A stretch of 45,688 bases of DNA from assembly GCA_045645485.1 (NCBI GenBank), contig JAZRIX010000019.1, positions 1 to 45,688 of the forward strand, read 5' to 3'. The notes beneath the pieces are model-generated. The model saw nothing but the letters and a program-made list of their open reading frames with translations. It had not been told where the DNA came from and did not search any database. The translations under genes were made by a program, and so were the position numbers. Every line of letters starts with the position of its first letter. Positions within the stretch are counted from its first letter, which is position 1. Shown piece by piece: positions 23,659 through 31,834 of the stretch. Source of the stretch: SIG440 sp045645485. GTDB lineage: Bacteria; Bacillota; Clostridia; Monoglobales; Monoglobaceae.

Positions 23659-24348
23659 ATGAGCAAAAGATTACAAGGATTGATTGCAGGTATACTGATT
23701 GGTGCAATGCTGACAAGTGGAGTGGTATTGGCTACAAATACAACTACACTTTACGACGTTGTTGCAAATGGAGTTAAAATTGTTGTCGACGGTCAAAAAC
23801 TCAATCCAACTGATGCGAACGGCAATAAGGTCGAACCTATTATTTATAATGGTACTACATATCTACCCGTAAGAGCAGTTGCAAACGCACTTGGTAAAGC
23901 TGTATATTGGGATGGTCCTAATTATACTGTTTATTTAGGTAATATGGATGGGGGATTAGAATACCCAACAGCATATTTGAAAGATTTAACCAGTATTTCA
24001 GACGAAGTAAGTACTCGATATGGAAGTTTGACTGATAATTATGGCAATAGATATGATAACTTTGCTGATGATGGGTATGATGGTGATTGCAAATTAGAAT
24101 ATTTGTTAAATATGAAATATAGTTATTTGAGAGGAACTCTATATGTACCACAAGGAGAAACACGCGATGGAACAGCATATATTCAAGTAATTGCAGACGG
24201 AAAAACAATATATACATCACCAGAAATGAACAAAGCTAGTAGACCAATTAATATCAATGTAAACATAAAAGGTTATAACAATGTTATAATTCAGTATAGT
24301 GTTGATGATATGATACTTTGCTTTGGAAATGCAGGAGTTTATCAGTAA
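23659..24348 (+). CDS. Secreted stalk-domain (copper amine oxidase N-terminal-like) protein with NPCBM-like C-terminus
   Basis: The 229-aa protein has a signal peptide or single membrane anchor (KRLQGLIAGILIGAMLTSGV), then a copper-amine-oxidase-N/stalk domain (about 35-95: VKIVVDGQ, YNGTTYLPVRAVANALG, VYWDGPNYTVYLG). The C-terminal part (about 105-225) has LEYLLNMKYSYLRGTLYVPQ and IQVIADGKTIYTSP, the beta-sandwich pattern of NPCBM-like carbohydrate-binding modules. It is probably surface-exposed and binds a glycan; no catalytic residues are seen. It is more AT-rich than its neighbours and sits in the inverted-repeat-bounded island, which suggests acquired DNA. RBS is GGAGGG. Confidence 0.8.
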   Translation: MSKRLQGLIAGILIGAMLTSGVVLATNTTTLYDVVANGVKIVVDGQKLNPTDANGNKVEPIIYNGTTYLPVRAVANALGKAVYWDGPNYTVYLGNMDGGLEYPTAYLKDLTSISDEVSTRYGSLTDNYGNRYDNFADDGYDGDCKLEYLLNMKYSYLRGTLYVPQGETRDGTAYIQVIADGKTIYTSPEMNKASRPININVNIKGYNNVIIQYSVDDMILCFGNAGVYQ

Positions 24349-24425
24349 TATGTCCTGTACTGTAACAAGCAGGGGAAATGTATCACACTTTCCAAATATT
24401 TAGGATATCCTAAGACCTTATAAGC

Positions 24426-24451
24426 GGTGCATCGTAAACGCTGCACCCTAC
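24426..24451. repeat. REP-like palindrome (copy 3)
   Basis: GGTGCA (24426-24431), TCGTAAACGC, TGCACC (24442-24447), CTAC. Relative to copy 2 the sixth stem pair changes from G-C to A-T on both sides, a compensatory change. Confidence 0.7.
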
Positions 24452-24454
24452 GAT

Positions 24455-24490
24455 AAAAGGCTGAACGAAATCAATCGTTCAGCCTTTTAA
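24455..24490. terminator. Terminator of the stalk-domain gene
   Basis: A 14-bp perfect stem (24455-24468 with 24475-24488), 6-nt loop, AAAA/TTTT ends. Confidence 0.88.
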
Positions 24491-24492
24491 TA

Positions 24493-24535
24493 TTACTGTC
24501 CTTAAGAGTACCCCTCATATTGCGAGGGGAGTTTT
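24493..24535. repeat. Right inverted repeat of the XRE/transposase island
   Basis: Imperfect reverse complement of 22744-22785; itself holds the hairpin CCCCTC/GAGGGG (24511-24529). It ends next to the 3' end of fba. Confidence 0.6.
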
Positions 24536-24548
24536 GCATCAAAGGATT

Positions 24549-25412
24549 TTATGCTTTGCCGACTGAGCCGAAAAGTTCCATCTTTTCTTTTACTGTAGCC
24601 TTGATGGCTTCAAAGCCGGGAGCCAGAAGCTTTCTGGGGTCAAAGCCTTTTCCGACAAGGTCTTTGCCTTCTTCAATATAAGTTCTTGTTGCAGCCGCAA
24701 AAGAAAGCTGACATTCTGTGTTTACGTTGATTTTGCTAACGCCCAGAGAAATTGCCTTCTTGATCATATCTTCGGGAATTCCTGTGCCGCCGTGAAGAAC
24801 CAAGGGCATAGGATGTGTAATTTTGCTGATTGCTTCAAGTGCCTCAAAGTTGAGTCCCTGCCAGTTTTCAGGATATTTGCCGTGGATGTTTCCGATGCCT
24901 GCTGCCAGAATATCAACACCAAGGTCTGCAATCATTTTGCATTCATTGGGGTCTGCAACTTCACCTGCGCCCACAACACCGTCTTCTTCACCGCCGATTG
25001 AGCCAACTTCTGCTTCTACTGAAATTCCCTTTGAGTTTGCAAGTGCAACAAGTTCCTTTGTTTTTGCAATATTTTCGTCAATGGGATAGTGTGAACCGTC
25101 AAACATAATTGATGAGAAGCCTGCATCAATTGCATCAAGAGCACCCTGATAGCTTCCGTGGTCAAGGTGAACTGCAACGGGAACTGTAATATTCAGTCCT
25201 TCAAGCATACCATTTACCATATTTACAACGGTTTTGAAGCCTGTCATATATTTTCCTGCACCTTCGGAAACACCGAGAATAACCGGTGAATTGCATTCCT
25301 GAGCGGTCAGGAGTATTGCTTTGGTCCATTCAAGGTTGTTGATGTTGAACTGACCTACTGCGTATTTGCCTTCTTTTGCTTTTTTGAGCATTTCGGTAAC
25401 TGATACCAACAT
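24549..25412 (-). CDS. fba: Class II fructose-bisphosphate aldolase
   Basis: The zinc-dependent aldolase of glycolysis cleaves fructose 1,6-bisphosphate to DHAP and GAP. The 287-aa protein has YAVGQFNINNLEWTKAIL, VAVHLDHGSYQGALDAIDAG (about 79-98) with the zinc histidine, VEAEVGSIGGEEDG, IHGKYP, LVLHGGTGIPEDMI (about 207-220) and KINVNTECQ. Length and motif order are normal. It is monocistronic, with a GGAGG ribosome site. It is transcribed toward the accessory island. Confidence 0.96.
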   Translation of the reverse strand: MLVSVTEMLKKAKEGKYAVGQFNINNLEWTKAILLTAQECNSPVILGVSEGAGKYMTGFKTVVNMVNGMLEGLNITVPVAVHLDHGSYQGALDAIDAGFSSIMFDGSHYPIDENIAKTKELVALANSKGISVEAEVGSIGGEEDGVVGAGEVADPNECKMIADLGVDILAAGIGNIHGKYPENWQGLNFEALEAISKITHPMPLVLHGGTGIPEDMIKKAISLGVSKINVNTECQLSFAAATRTYIEEGKDLVGKGFDPRKLLAPGFEAIKATVKEKMELFGSVGKA

Positions 25413-25532
25413 TTTGTTTTCCTCCTATCGTTTACAACTAAAAATCCAGATATTATGATACCACTACATAAAAAATATGTCAATATAAATATACATTTTT
25501 TAAAAAAAGACAAATAAAAATTTTTAATAAAG

Positions 25533-25561
25533 TTGCTTTTTGTGAAAAAATGTGTTAATAT
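25533..25561 (+). promoter_or_regulatory. Promoter of the LtaS-like gene
   Basis: TTGCTT (25533-25538), 17-bp spacer, TAATAT (25556-25561). It leaves about 60 nt of leader before the GTG start. Confidence 0.5.
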
Positions 25562-25629
25562 ATTTATTTAGAATGTAAATGTATTTTGTATTATATGCAA
25601 TTTTACGGTATTTATCAGAGGTGGTTTAT

Positions 25630-27495
25630 GTGAAAGGAAAATTGAGAAAGATTCTGAGCTTTTTTAACAGCTATTACTTTTGTATATTAGCTGTTGCAGC
25701 ACTTCTTATTCCTGATCTTATGCTTCGGAATCTTGTTGTTCCCAAGGTTTACGATGAATTCTTTTCAATATATGTTCCTGCGGCATTTGATATTGCGTGG
25801 ATTTCGCTGGTTCTTTTCGGGGCGATGATCTGGCTCCCGAAGAAATGGGGAAGACTGGTTTTTGTTGTATTCGGCAGTATATTTATTATATTTGCTTTTG
25901 CTGAATATGTATACTTTAAGATTTTTGAGCAGTTTTTCCGTTTGATAGGTATAGGACTTGCGGGGGAAGGCGGAGACTATTTCGGGTATGCTGTATCTTA
26001 TATTGACAAGCATCTTATTATCAGTACCTTGCTGTCCATAGCCCTTCTTGTGGTGGCGGCAATCAGGTGGAAAAGACCTGAAAAACACGGCGTGATCGAA
26101 AAAAGTCTGACTTCGGTTCCTGTTCTGGTTCTTGTGCTTTTACATATTTATATGCAGCCGTCTCTTTTTGGCGAGTCTGCGGAGCGGTGGGATGCATGGA
26201 AGCTGCCCAGAGTTGTGTACAAGCAGTTCAATGACGTAAATAAGAGTATTGATGTTGTGGGAATTTATCATTTTGTTGCAAGAGATTTTTATAAGACGTG
26301 GATTTCCGGCGGCAACTACTCGGATGAAGATTATCAGAAGGTTGAAGCTTTTTTTGCAAAGAAGGAAAAGAACGAAAGTGAGCCAAATGATTATACCGGA
26401 CTTCTGAAAGGTAAAAATGTTATTGCAGTTATGCTTGAAGGCATAGATGACTGGATGATAGACGAAAAGTACACTCCTGCAATGAAATATATGATGGACA
26501 ACGGTATAAGCTTCAGGAGACATTATGCTCCCACTTTTGGAACAGGCTATACCCTGGGAACGGAATTTTGCTTTAACACCGGATATTACACACCTATTTC
26601 TGCCGTAAGCTCGGTGAATTATGTTTCAAACCGTTTTCCCTATGCACTTCCTCAGCTTTTTAAGGAGCAGGGGTATACCGTGAATTCTTTTCATTACAAT
26701 CATTCTGAATTTTATAACAGAGGAATTTTGCACAAGAGTCTGGGATATGAGAAATACCATTCATTTCAGGATTACGGACTTCCTGACTATGCGGCACAGT
26801 CTGACAGTAATATTCTGAAAACCGAAGGTATCTATGAAGATATGATAGCAGGAGAACCGTTTTTCAGCTTTGTTATAACGTATTCAGGGCATATTCCCTA
26901 TACCTATGATGACGCAAAGCTTGCCCGTGCAAAGGAAAATCATCCTGAACTTGTGGATACAGAAATGGATTTCGAAGAAAATGCCTGCAGAATTCTTGCG
27001 GCGGATACTGATGATTTCTTCCGCCAGCTTTTGGAAAATCTGGACAGAGACGGGTTGCTGAAGGATACTGCAATTGTTGTTTATACAGACCATTATGCTT
27101 ATGGTTATTCTGATCAGGAAAAGCTGTTGGAGCTTAATGCGGCAGTGGGTGATTATCTGATGTACAGAGTTCCTGCCTTTGTTTATTCTCCCGGGATCAA
27201 ACCCCTTGAGGTATGGAAGGTGACGCAGACGGCAGATCTTATGCCTACGGTTATAAACCTGTTCGGTCTTGAAAACCATTATTCATATATAGGAAGGGAT
27301 GCTTTGTCGCCCTCATATACGGGATTCGCATACTTTTCAAACGCTGCATGGATGGATAGTGAGATGTATTATGATCCTGCTGATGAGGCGGTTGCCGAGG
27401 AACAGAAGGAACAGGTGGAAGAAGGAAATAAAAGACTCAAGGAGCTTTTTGATATAAATGATATTGTTATTATGGGCGATTATTTTGCCCGATAA
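25630..27495 (+). CDS. LTA synthase-like sulfatase-fold membrane protein (phosphoglycerol transferase family)
   Basis: The 621-aa protein has about five N-terminal membrane helices (first 175 residues) and an extracellular alkaline-phosphatase/sulfatase-fold domain (from about 260). NVIAVMLEGIDDWM gives the first metal site and FGTGYTLGTEFCFNTGYYTP the catalytic threonine (about T308), equivalent to the GxxxT of LtaS. YTDHYAYG (about 510) supplies the Asp-His metal ligands. Such enzymes transfer glycerol phosphate from phosphatidylglycerol to teichoic acids or glycans outside the membrane. GTG 25630 is chosen for AGAGGTGG 5 nt upstream; the in-frame ATG at 25579 has none. Confidence 0.85.
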   Translation: MKGKLRKILSFFNSYYFCILAVAALLIPDLMLRNLVVPKVYDEFFSIYVPAAFDIAWISLVLFGAMIWLPKKWGRLVFVVFGSIFIIFAFAEYVYFKIFEQFFRLIGIGLAGEGGDYFGYAVSYIDKHLIISTLLSIALLVVAAIRWKRPEKHGVIEKSLTSVPVLVLVLLHIYMQPSLFGESAERWDAWKLPRVVYKQFNDVNKSIDVVGIYHFVARDFYKTWISGGNYSDEDYQKVEAFFAKKEKNESEPNDYTGLLKGKNVIAVMLEGIDDWMIDEKYTPAMKYMMDNGISFRRHYAPTFGTGYTLGTEFCFNTGYYTPISAVSSVNYVSNRFPYALPQLFKEQGYTVNSFHYNHSEFYNRGILHKSLGYEKYHSFQDYGLPDYAAQSDSNILKTEGIYEDMIAGEPFFSFVITYSGHIPYTYDDAKLARAKENHPELVDTEMDFEENACRILAADTDDFFRQLLENLDRDGLLKDTAIVVYTDHYAYGYSDQEKLLELNAAVGDYLMYRVPAFVYSPGIKPLEVWKVTQTADLMPTVINLFGLENHYSYIGRDALSPSYTGFAYFSNAAWMDSEMYYDPADEAVAEEQKEQVEEGNKRLKELFDINDIVIMGDYFAR

Positions 27496-27659
27496 ACAAC
27501 AATCGGTGAATTATATCAATATTTGACACATTTCGTATTTGGTAACACTTTTGTAATAAAAAATTTAAAAAATATACTTGTTTTCGTGTATAATATGTGT
27601 TACAATACATTCAATGAGTGGAAATTATAATTGAAAACAAGGAATAGGAGGGATTGCAA

Positions 27660-27923
27660 ATGGATAAGACAAATCTTTCAAAAACTGTGAAGTTGCGGGT
27701 GGAGAGAGAAAAGCCTGATGCAAGAGAGCTTATTTTGACTGTTCACAGTGCACTGACAGAAAAGGGCTACAACCCGATAAGTCAGATAGTGGGGTACATT
27801 ATGTCGGGAGACCCTTCTTATATTACTGCACACAATGGTGCACGCACACTGATTCAGAAGCTTGAAACCGATGAAATTCTTGAAGAGCTTGTCAGGTTTT
27901 ATGTAGCTGACGATAATAAATAG
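27660..27923 (+). CDS. ireB: IreB family regulatory phosphoprotein (UPF0297)
   Basis: The 87-aa protein matches IreB/UPF0297 in length and sequence: VRVERE-like start region, LILTVHSALTEKGYNPISQI (about 28-47) and YIMSGDPSYITAHNGAR (about 50-66). IreB is a small dimeric target of the IreK/PASTA kinase in enterococci and affects cephalosporin tolerance. The usual partners alaS and ruvX are absent; here it stands alone with its own terminator. ATG 27660 is chosen over TTG 27654, because AGGAGG (27646-27651) is 8 nt from the ATG. Confidence 0.94.
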   Translation: MDKTNLSKTVKLRVEREKPDARELILTVHSALTEKGYNPISQIVGYIMSGDPSYITAHNGARTLIQKLETDEILEELVRFYVADDNK

Positions 27924-27930
27924 TTTTTTC

Positions 27931-27966
27931 GAGCCTTTGTCCAAACGGACAGAAGGCTCCTTTTTA
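27931..27966 (+). terminator. Terminator of ireB
   Basis: GAGCCTT/AAGGCTC plus TGTCC/GGACA with one bulged base, AAAC loop, CTTTTTA tail. Confidence 0.85.
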
Positions 27967-27992
27967 TATATTAGGAAATTGTGTATTTTCTA

Positions 27993-28057
27993 TTCGATAA
28001 GGAAAAATGATTTTATTCGACAAAATGCGATAGCCTCGGCAAATTTTTTATTCGACA
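27993..28057. promoter_or_regulatory. Three Spo0A-box-like sites upstream of the tandem-AbrB gene
   Basis: TTCGATA (27993-27999, one mismatch), TTCGACA (28016-28022) and TTCGACA (28051-28057) occur in the same orientation, each preceded by TAT or TTA, just upstream of the -35. TTCGACA is the reverse complement of the Spo0A box core TGTCGAA. Confidence 0.6.
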
Positions 28058-28081
28058 AGATAAATATTTTTATTACCGCTA

Positions 28082-28110
28082 TTGACTTTATTTTCCAAAT
28101 ATGGTAATAT
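28082..28110 (+). promoter_or_regulatory. Promoter of the tandem-AbrB gene
   Basis: TTGACT (28082-28087), 17-bp spacer, TAATAT (28105-28110). Confidence 0.6.
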
Positions 28111-28184
28111 AAATAAAAAAGCGGACAAAACGGACAATGTTTTGCCAAATTGTAAAAAATTTTTACGAAAAGGGGCGGTTTTTG

Positions 28185-28598
28185 ATGAAGTCAACCGGTA
28201 TTGTGAGACACGTAGATACACTGGATAGAATTGTTATTCCGAAGGAGTTGTGCAAGTCTTTGGGTATTGAACCGAAGGGTGCGTTGGAAATTTTTGTTGA
28301 TGAAACAAATATTGTTCTTGAAAAACACTTAGATACATCTGAAGCAAATTTAAGAGGGAACACCGGAATTGTGAGACACGTGGATACTGTAGGCAGAATT
28401 GTGATACCCAAAGAAATCTGCGGTAAATTGGGTATTGCGCCAAAGGATGCACTTGAGATTTTTGTGGAGGACACAAAAATTATACTCGGAAAATATGAAC
28501 CCTCCTGCATTTTCTGCAAAGAAGTTCACGGAACGGTTGTATACAAGAAAAAGCTTATTTGCGAAAAGTGCATAAAAACTCTTGCGAGTCTTATATAA
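28185..28598 (+). CDS. Tandem AbrB-domain transition-state regulator with C-terminal four-cysteine motif
   Basis: The 137-aa protein has two SpoVT/AbrB swapped-hairpin DNA-binding domains in a row: GIVRHVDTLDRIVIPKELCK (domain 1, about 4-48) and GIVRHVDTVGRIVIPKEICG (domain 2, about 60-104). A C-terminal CxxC...CxxC (C108, C111, C126, C129) looks like a zinc knuckle. AbrB domains normally work as homodimers of one domain per chain, so this is a covalent dimer. It probably controls stationary-phase genes. ATG 28185 follows AAGGGGCGG; the ATG at 28137 has no RBS. Spo0A-like boxes lie upstream. Confidence 0.87.
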   Translation: MKSTGIVRHVDTLDRIVIPKELCKSLGIEPKGALEIFVDETNIVLEKHLDTSEANLRGNTGIVRHVDTVGRIVIPKEICGKLGIAPKDALEIFVEDTKIILGKYEPSCIFCKEVHGTVVYKKKLICEKCIKTLASLI

Positions 28599-28613
28599 TA
28601 ATCGGGCTGCTTT

Positions 28614-28649
28614 GTCAGGATGTGAATTCCTGACGGGTGGCTCTTTTTT
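28614..28649 (+). terminator. Terminator of the tandem-AbrB gene
   Basis: GTCAGGA (28614-28620) pairs with TCCTGAC (28628-28634); a T6 run follows at about 28643-28648. Confidence 0.65.
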
Positions 28650-28701
28650 GCATTGACTAAAAGGATTTGAAGTGATAAAATGTTTTAAAGAGGTGATTTG
28701 T

Positions 28702-29139
28702 TTGAGAGTTATATTGCAAAGAGTATCTGAGGCTTCGGTAAAGGTCTGTGGTGAAGTTGTAGGAGAAATAGGCAGAGGTTATGTGGTGCTGTTTGGTGTT
28801 GGCAACGGAGACACAAAGGAGATTGCCGAGAAAATGGCTGATAAAATCAAAAAGCTCAGATTGTTTCCGGATTCAGAAGGGAAAACAAATTTGTCTATTG
28901 AAGATATAGGCGGCGAGGTTCTGGTGATCTCTCAGTTTACGCTGTATGCGGATGCAAGAAAGGGCACAAGACCCAGCTTTGTTAATGCGGGTGCTCCTGA
29001 ACTTGCGGAGGAGCTTTATGAATATTTTCTTACCCTGTGCCAGACGAGATTCAAAAAAACTGCACACGGGTGCTTTGGAGAACATATGGAAGTCAGCCTG
29101 GTGAATGACGGGCCCTTTACGGTAAGCCTTGAATTGTAA
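28702..29139 (+). CDS. dtd: D-aminoacyl-tRNA deacylase
   Basis: Dtd removes D-amino acids, and glycine mischarged on tRNA-Ala, from tRNA. The 145-aa protein starts MRVILQRVSEASVKV, has GYVVLFGVGNGDT, the signature SQFTLYADARKGTRPSF (about 77-93) and the cross-subunit NDGPFT (about 134-139; the Gly-cis-Pro pair). TTG 28702 is chosen as start: AGAGGTGAT lies about 6 nt before it and family proteins begin with MRVILQR. First gene of a dtd - nicotinamidase-like - sfsA run. Confidence 0.95.
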   Translation: MRVILQRVSEASVKVCGEVVGEIGRGYVVLFGVGNGDTKEIAEKMADKIKKLRLFPDSEGKTNLSIEDIGGEVLVISQFTLYADARKGTRPSFVNAGAPELAEELYEYFLTLCQTRFKKTAHGCFGEHMEVSLVNDGPFTVSLEL

Positions 29140-29168
29140 ACAGCGGGTTGTTAGAAAGGAAGATTTAA

Positions 29169-29678
29169 ATGAAGCTGTTGGTTGTTGTTGATATGCAGAA
29201 TGATTTTATTGACGGTGCTTTGGGCAGCAAGGAAGCTGTGGGCATAGTTGAAAAGGTTTATGACAAGGTGAAAAGTTTTGACAGCGAGATTCTATTCACG
29301 CAGGATACACATGGCGATGATTATATGTCCACTCAGGAGGGGAGAAAGCTTCCTGTTCCACATTGTATAAAAGGAACAAAGGGATGGGAAATCTGCGATG
29401 TACTGGAACCCTTTGCGAAAAACAGAGTCACAAAAGAGACCTTTGGGTGTATTATTCTTCCTGAGTGTATTCTGGATTATTTTGAGGAAGAGCCTGAGGA
29501 AATTGAGCTGGTAGGTCTTTGTACTGATATTTGTGTAATTTCAAATGCCATGATTCTCAAGGCGGCCTTCCCTGACATTCCAGTTTCTGTGGATTCGGCG
29601 TGCTGTGCAGGCGTTACTCCTGAATCCCATAAAAATGCTTTGGATGCTATGGCATCGGTACAGATTGAAATAAAATGA
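29169..29678 (+). CDS. Nicotinamidase-like cysteine hydrolase (isochorismatase fold)
   Basis: The 169-aa protein has the isochorismatase-fold triad: D8 in VVVDMQNDFIDG, K89 in VTKETF and C122 in GLCTDICVISNAM. The metal site found in nicotinamidases is also present (D46 and H48 in FTQDTHGD, H65 in PVPHC). It therefore fits nicotinamidase (nicotinamide to nicotinate, NAD salvage) better than isochorismatase, but the protein is short and no other pnc gene adjoins. It lies 29 bp after dtd and its TGA overlaps the sfsA ATG, so co-expression is likely. Confidence 0.82.
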   Translation: MKLLVVVDMQNDFIDGALGSKEAVGIVEKVYDKVKSFDSEILFTQDTHGDDYMSTQEGRKLPVPHCIKGTKGWEICDVLEPFAKNRVTKETFGCIILPECILDYFEEEPEEIELVGLCTDICVISNAMILKAAFPDIPVSVDSACCAGVTPESHKNALDAMASVQIEIK

Positions 29679-30358
29679 GATACGAAAGCGTAAGAGAAGG
29701 CGTTTTTCTGGAACGTCCAAACAGGTTTGTGGCATTGGTGGAGGTTGACGGAAAACCTGAAATTTGCCATGTGAAAAATACGGGACGGTGCAAGGAGCTT
29801 CTTGTATCGGGAGCTAAGGTGTATCTGGCGGAGGCGGAAAACCCTCAAAGAAAGACAAGGTTTGACCTTGTGGCAGTTTGGAAGGGTGAGGTTCTTTTCA
29901 ATATTGACAGTCAGGCACCCAATAAGGTCTTTGGTGAGTGGCTTGAAAGTTCAGGATATTTTGAGGATATAAAAGTAGTGAAGCCTGAATGTACCTTTGG
30001 AAAGTCAAGACTGGATTTTTATTTTGAATACGGCAATAAAAAAGCTTTTGCAGAGGTCAAGGGTGTAACTCTGGAGCGTGACGGATGCTTTCTTTTTCCT
30101 GATGCACCCACAGAAAGAGGAATCAGACATCTTGAAGAGCTGTGCACTGCCGTTGATAAGGGCTTTGATGCGTATGCGGTATTTGTGCTGAAGGCTCGGG
30201 GGGCAAGGTGCTTTTCGCCAAACAGAGAAAATCATCCTGAGTTTGCGGACGCACTGAAAAAAGCAGAAGAAAAAGGTGTTCGCATCCTTGCTCTTTGGTG
30301 TGAGGTAACAAGAGATTCTTTGAGAATAGAAGGTTTTGTTCCTGTAGAGCTTCTTTAA
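29675..30358 (+). CDS. sfsA: SfsA family DNA/RNA nuclease
   Basis: The 227-aa protein matches SfsA: EGVFLERPNRFVALVEVDGK near the N-terminus, CHVKNTGRCKELL (about 34-46), SRLDFYFEYGNKKAFAEVKG (about 111-130; a PD-(D/E)xK-like acidic core), DAPTERGIRHLEEL and FVLKARGARCFSPN. SfsA was first described as a sugar-fermentation regulator and is now seen as a nuclease-fold protein. It starts with ATGA overlap on the upstream gene. No clear terminator follows in the 233-bp gap, which holds the next promoter. Confidence 0.92.
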   Translation: MRYESVREGVFLERPNRFVALVEVDGKPEICHVKNTGRCKELLVSGAKVYLAEAENPQRKTRFDLVAVWKGEVLFNIDSQAPNKVFGEWLESSGYFEDIKVVKPECTFGKSRLDFYFEYGNKKAFAEVKGVTLERDGCFLFPDAPTERGIRHLEELCTAVDKGFDAYAVFVLKARGARCFSPNRENHPEFADALKKAEEKGVRILALWCEVTRDSLRIEGFVPVELL

Positions 30359-30495
30359 AAAAGAAAACTATGAAAGTGAAAGCCTGCGTAATTGGGTTTT
30401 CGCTTTGTTTTTTGTGACTTTTATTTGTTTGCATTGAAATAATTTGTTGATTGTTGCCAAAAAAAAGAAAAAATTAGTAAAAAGCTTATACAATC

Positions 30496-30524
30496 TTGAC
30501 GTGGGAAGACTTTTGGAGTATAAT
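30496..30524 (+). promoter_or_regulatory. Promoter of the EpsN-like aminotransferase gene
   Basis: TTGACG (30496-30501), 17-bp spacer, TATAAT (30519-30524), 67 bp before the start. Confidence 0.72.
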
Positions 30525-30591
30525 AAATTAGTTAAAGTAAAATGGTTTTTAAGTGTAAAAATAAATACTAACAGAAGATTGGTGAAAATTA

Positions 30592-31713
30592 ATGGCTGAG
30601 AGAATATGGCTTTCGTCGCCCACAATGCACGGTGAGGAACAGATGTTTGTAAAGGAAGCGTTTGATACCAACTGGGTGGCTCCCTTGGGTAAAAACGTAA
30701 CTGAATTTGAAAATGAGCTTGCGGCTTATGTGGGTTGCAAAGCAGCGGCGGCAATGACAGCGGGAACGCACGCTCTGCATATGGCTGTAAAGCTGGCAGG
30801 AGTTGGAAAAGACGATGTGGTTCTTTGTTCTGACTTGACGTTTGCGGCAACGGTTAATCCAGTTACATATGAAAATGGTATTCAGGTGTTCCTTGACTCC
30901 GAACGTGAAACATGGAATGTTGACCCCAAGGCTCTTGAAATTGCTCTTGAAAAATATAAGGGAAAAGTAAAGGCTGTTATGATTGCCAATCTTTACGGAA
31001 CCCCTGCAAAGCTGGACGAAATCTGTGAGCTTTGTGACATATACGGCGTTACTCTTATTGAGGATGCGGCGGAGTCTCTGGCGGCGACTTACAAGGGAAG
31101 ACAGACGGGAACTTTTGGTACGTACAATGCAGTCAGCTTTAACGGTAACAAAATTATAACATCGTCGGGTGGCGGAATGTTTCTTTCAGATGATGAAGAT
31201 GCTGTGCAGAAGGTAAGATTTTATTCAACTCAGGCTCGTGATGCGGCACCACACTATCAGCACAGCGAAATCGGTTACAACTACCGTATGAGCAACATTG
31301 TTGCAGGTATCGGCCGCGGTCAGCTTATTCATCTTGATGAACACAAGGATTTGAAAAAGGCAATATATATGAGATATAAGGAAGGCTTTGAGGGTCTTCC
31401 CGTAAAGATGAATCCATATCTTGAATGCAGTGAACCTAACTTCTGGCTTAGTTGCTTTACTGTTGACGAGGATGCAATGGACAAGGTGAACCCCGAAAAA
31501 ATACGCCTTGCCTTGGAGGCTGAAAACATTGAAGCACGTCCTATCTGGAAGCCTATGCATATGCAGCCTGTATATGCAGACCGTGATTTTATCACCGCAG
31601 GAGACAATGTGGGTGAAGATATTTTCAGAAGAGGTCTTTGTCTGCCTTCGGATATAAAAATGACTGAAGAGCAGCAGGGAAGAGTAATTGAGATTATAAA
31701 GAGTTTGTTTTAA
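30592..31713 (+). CDS. DegT/DnrJ/EryC1/StrS aminotransferase, EpsN/PglE-like (amino-sugar nucleotide transaminase)
   Basis: The 373-aa PLP enzyme closely follows B. subtilis EpsN: RIWLSSPTMHGEEQMFVKEA, TNWVAPLGKNVTEFE, EDAAESLAATYKG, the Schiff-base lysine in SFNGNKIITSSGGG (about 180-193), YQHSEIGYNYRMSNI and the end EEQQGRVIEIIKSLF. Family role: transfer of an amino group from glutamate to a UDP-4-keto-6-deoxy-HexNAc, giving UDP-4-amino sugars (bacillosamine route). The dehydratase and acetyltransferase partners are not in this window. It stands alone between its promoter and a terminator, 4 kb before the glycan locus. A decayed relative lies at 41909-42025. Confidence 0.92.
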   Translation: MAERIWLSSPTMHGEEQMFVKEAFDTNWVAPLGKNVTEFENELAAYVGCKAAAAMTAGTHALHMAVKLAGVGKDDVVLCSDLTFAATVNPVTYENGIQVFLDSERETWNVDPKALEIALEKYKGKVKAVMIANLYGTPAKLDEICELCDIYGVTLIEDAAESLAATYKGRQTGTFGTYNAVSFNGNKIITSSGGGMFLSDDEDAVQKVRFYSTQARDAAPHYQHSEIGYNYRMSNIVAGIGRGQLIHLDEHKDLKKAIYMRYKEGFEGLPVKMNPYLECSEPNFWLSCFTVDEDAMDKVNPEKIRLALEAENIEARPIWKPMHMQPVYADRDFITAGDNVGEDIFRRGLCLPSDIKMTEEQQGRVIEIIKSLF

Positions 31714-31751
31714 AAAGGTTTTTTCAAATGTTGTAGTAAATTTTTTTGGAA

Positions 31752-31832
31752 AGATCCTTCGATTACGCTCAGGATGACATATAGATTACTGTTTGAAGTT
31801 TATGGTCATTCTGAGCCGAAGGTGAAGAATCT
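31752..31832. repeat. Inverted pair of dispersed GTCATyCTGAGC repeats
   Basis: AGATCCTTC...GCTCAGGATGACA (31752-31779) and GGTCATTCTGAGC...AAGAATCT (31804-31832) are imperfect reverse complements around a 24-nt centre. Confidence 0.65.
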
Positions 31833-31834
31833 AA

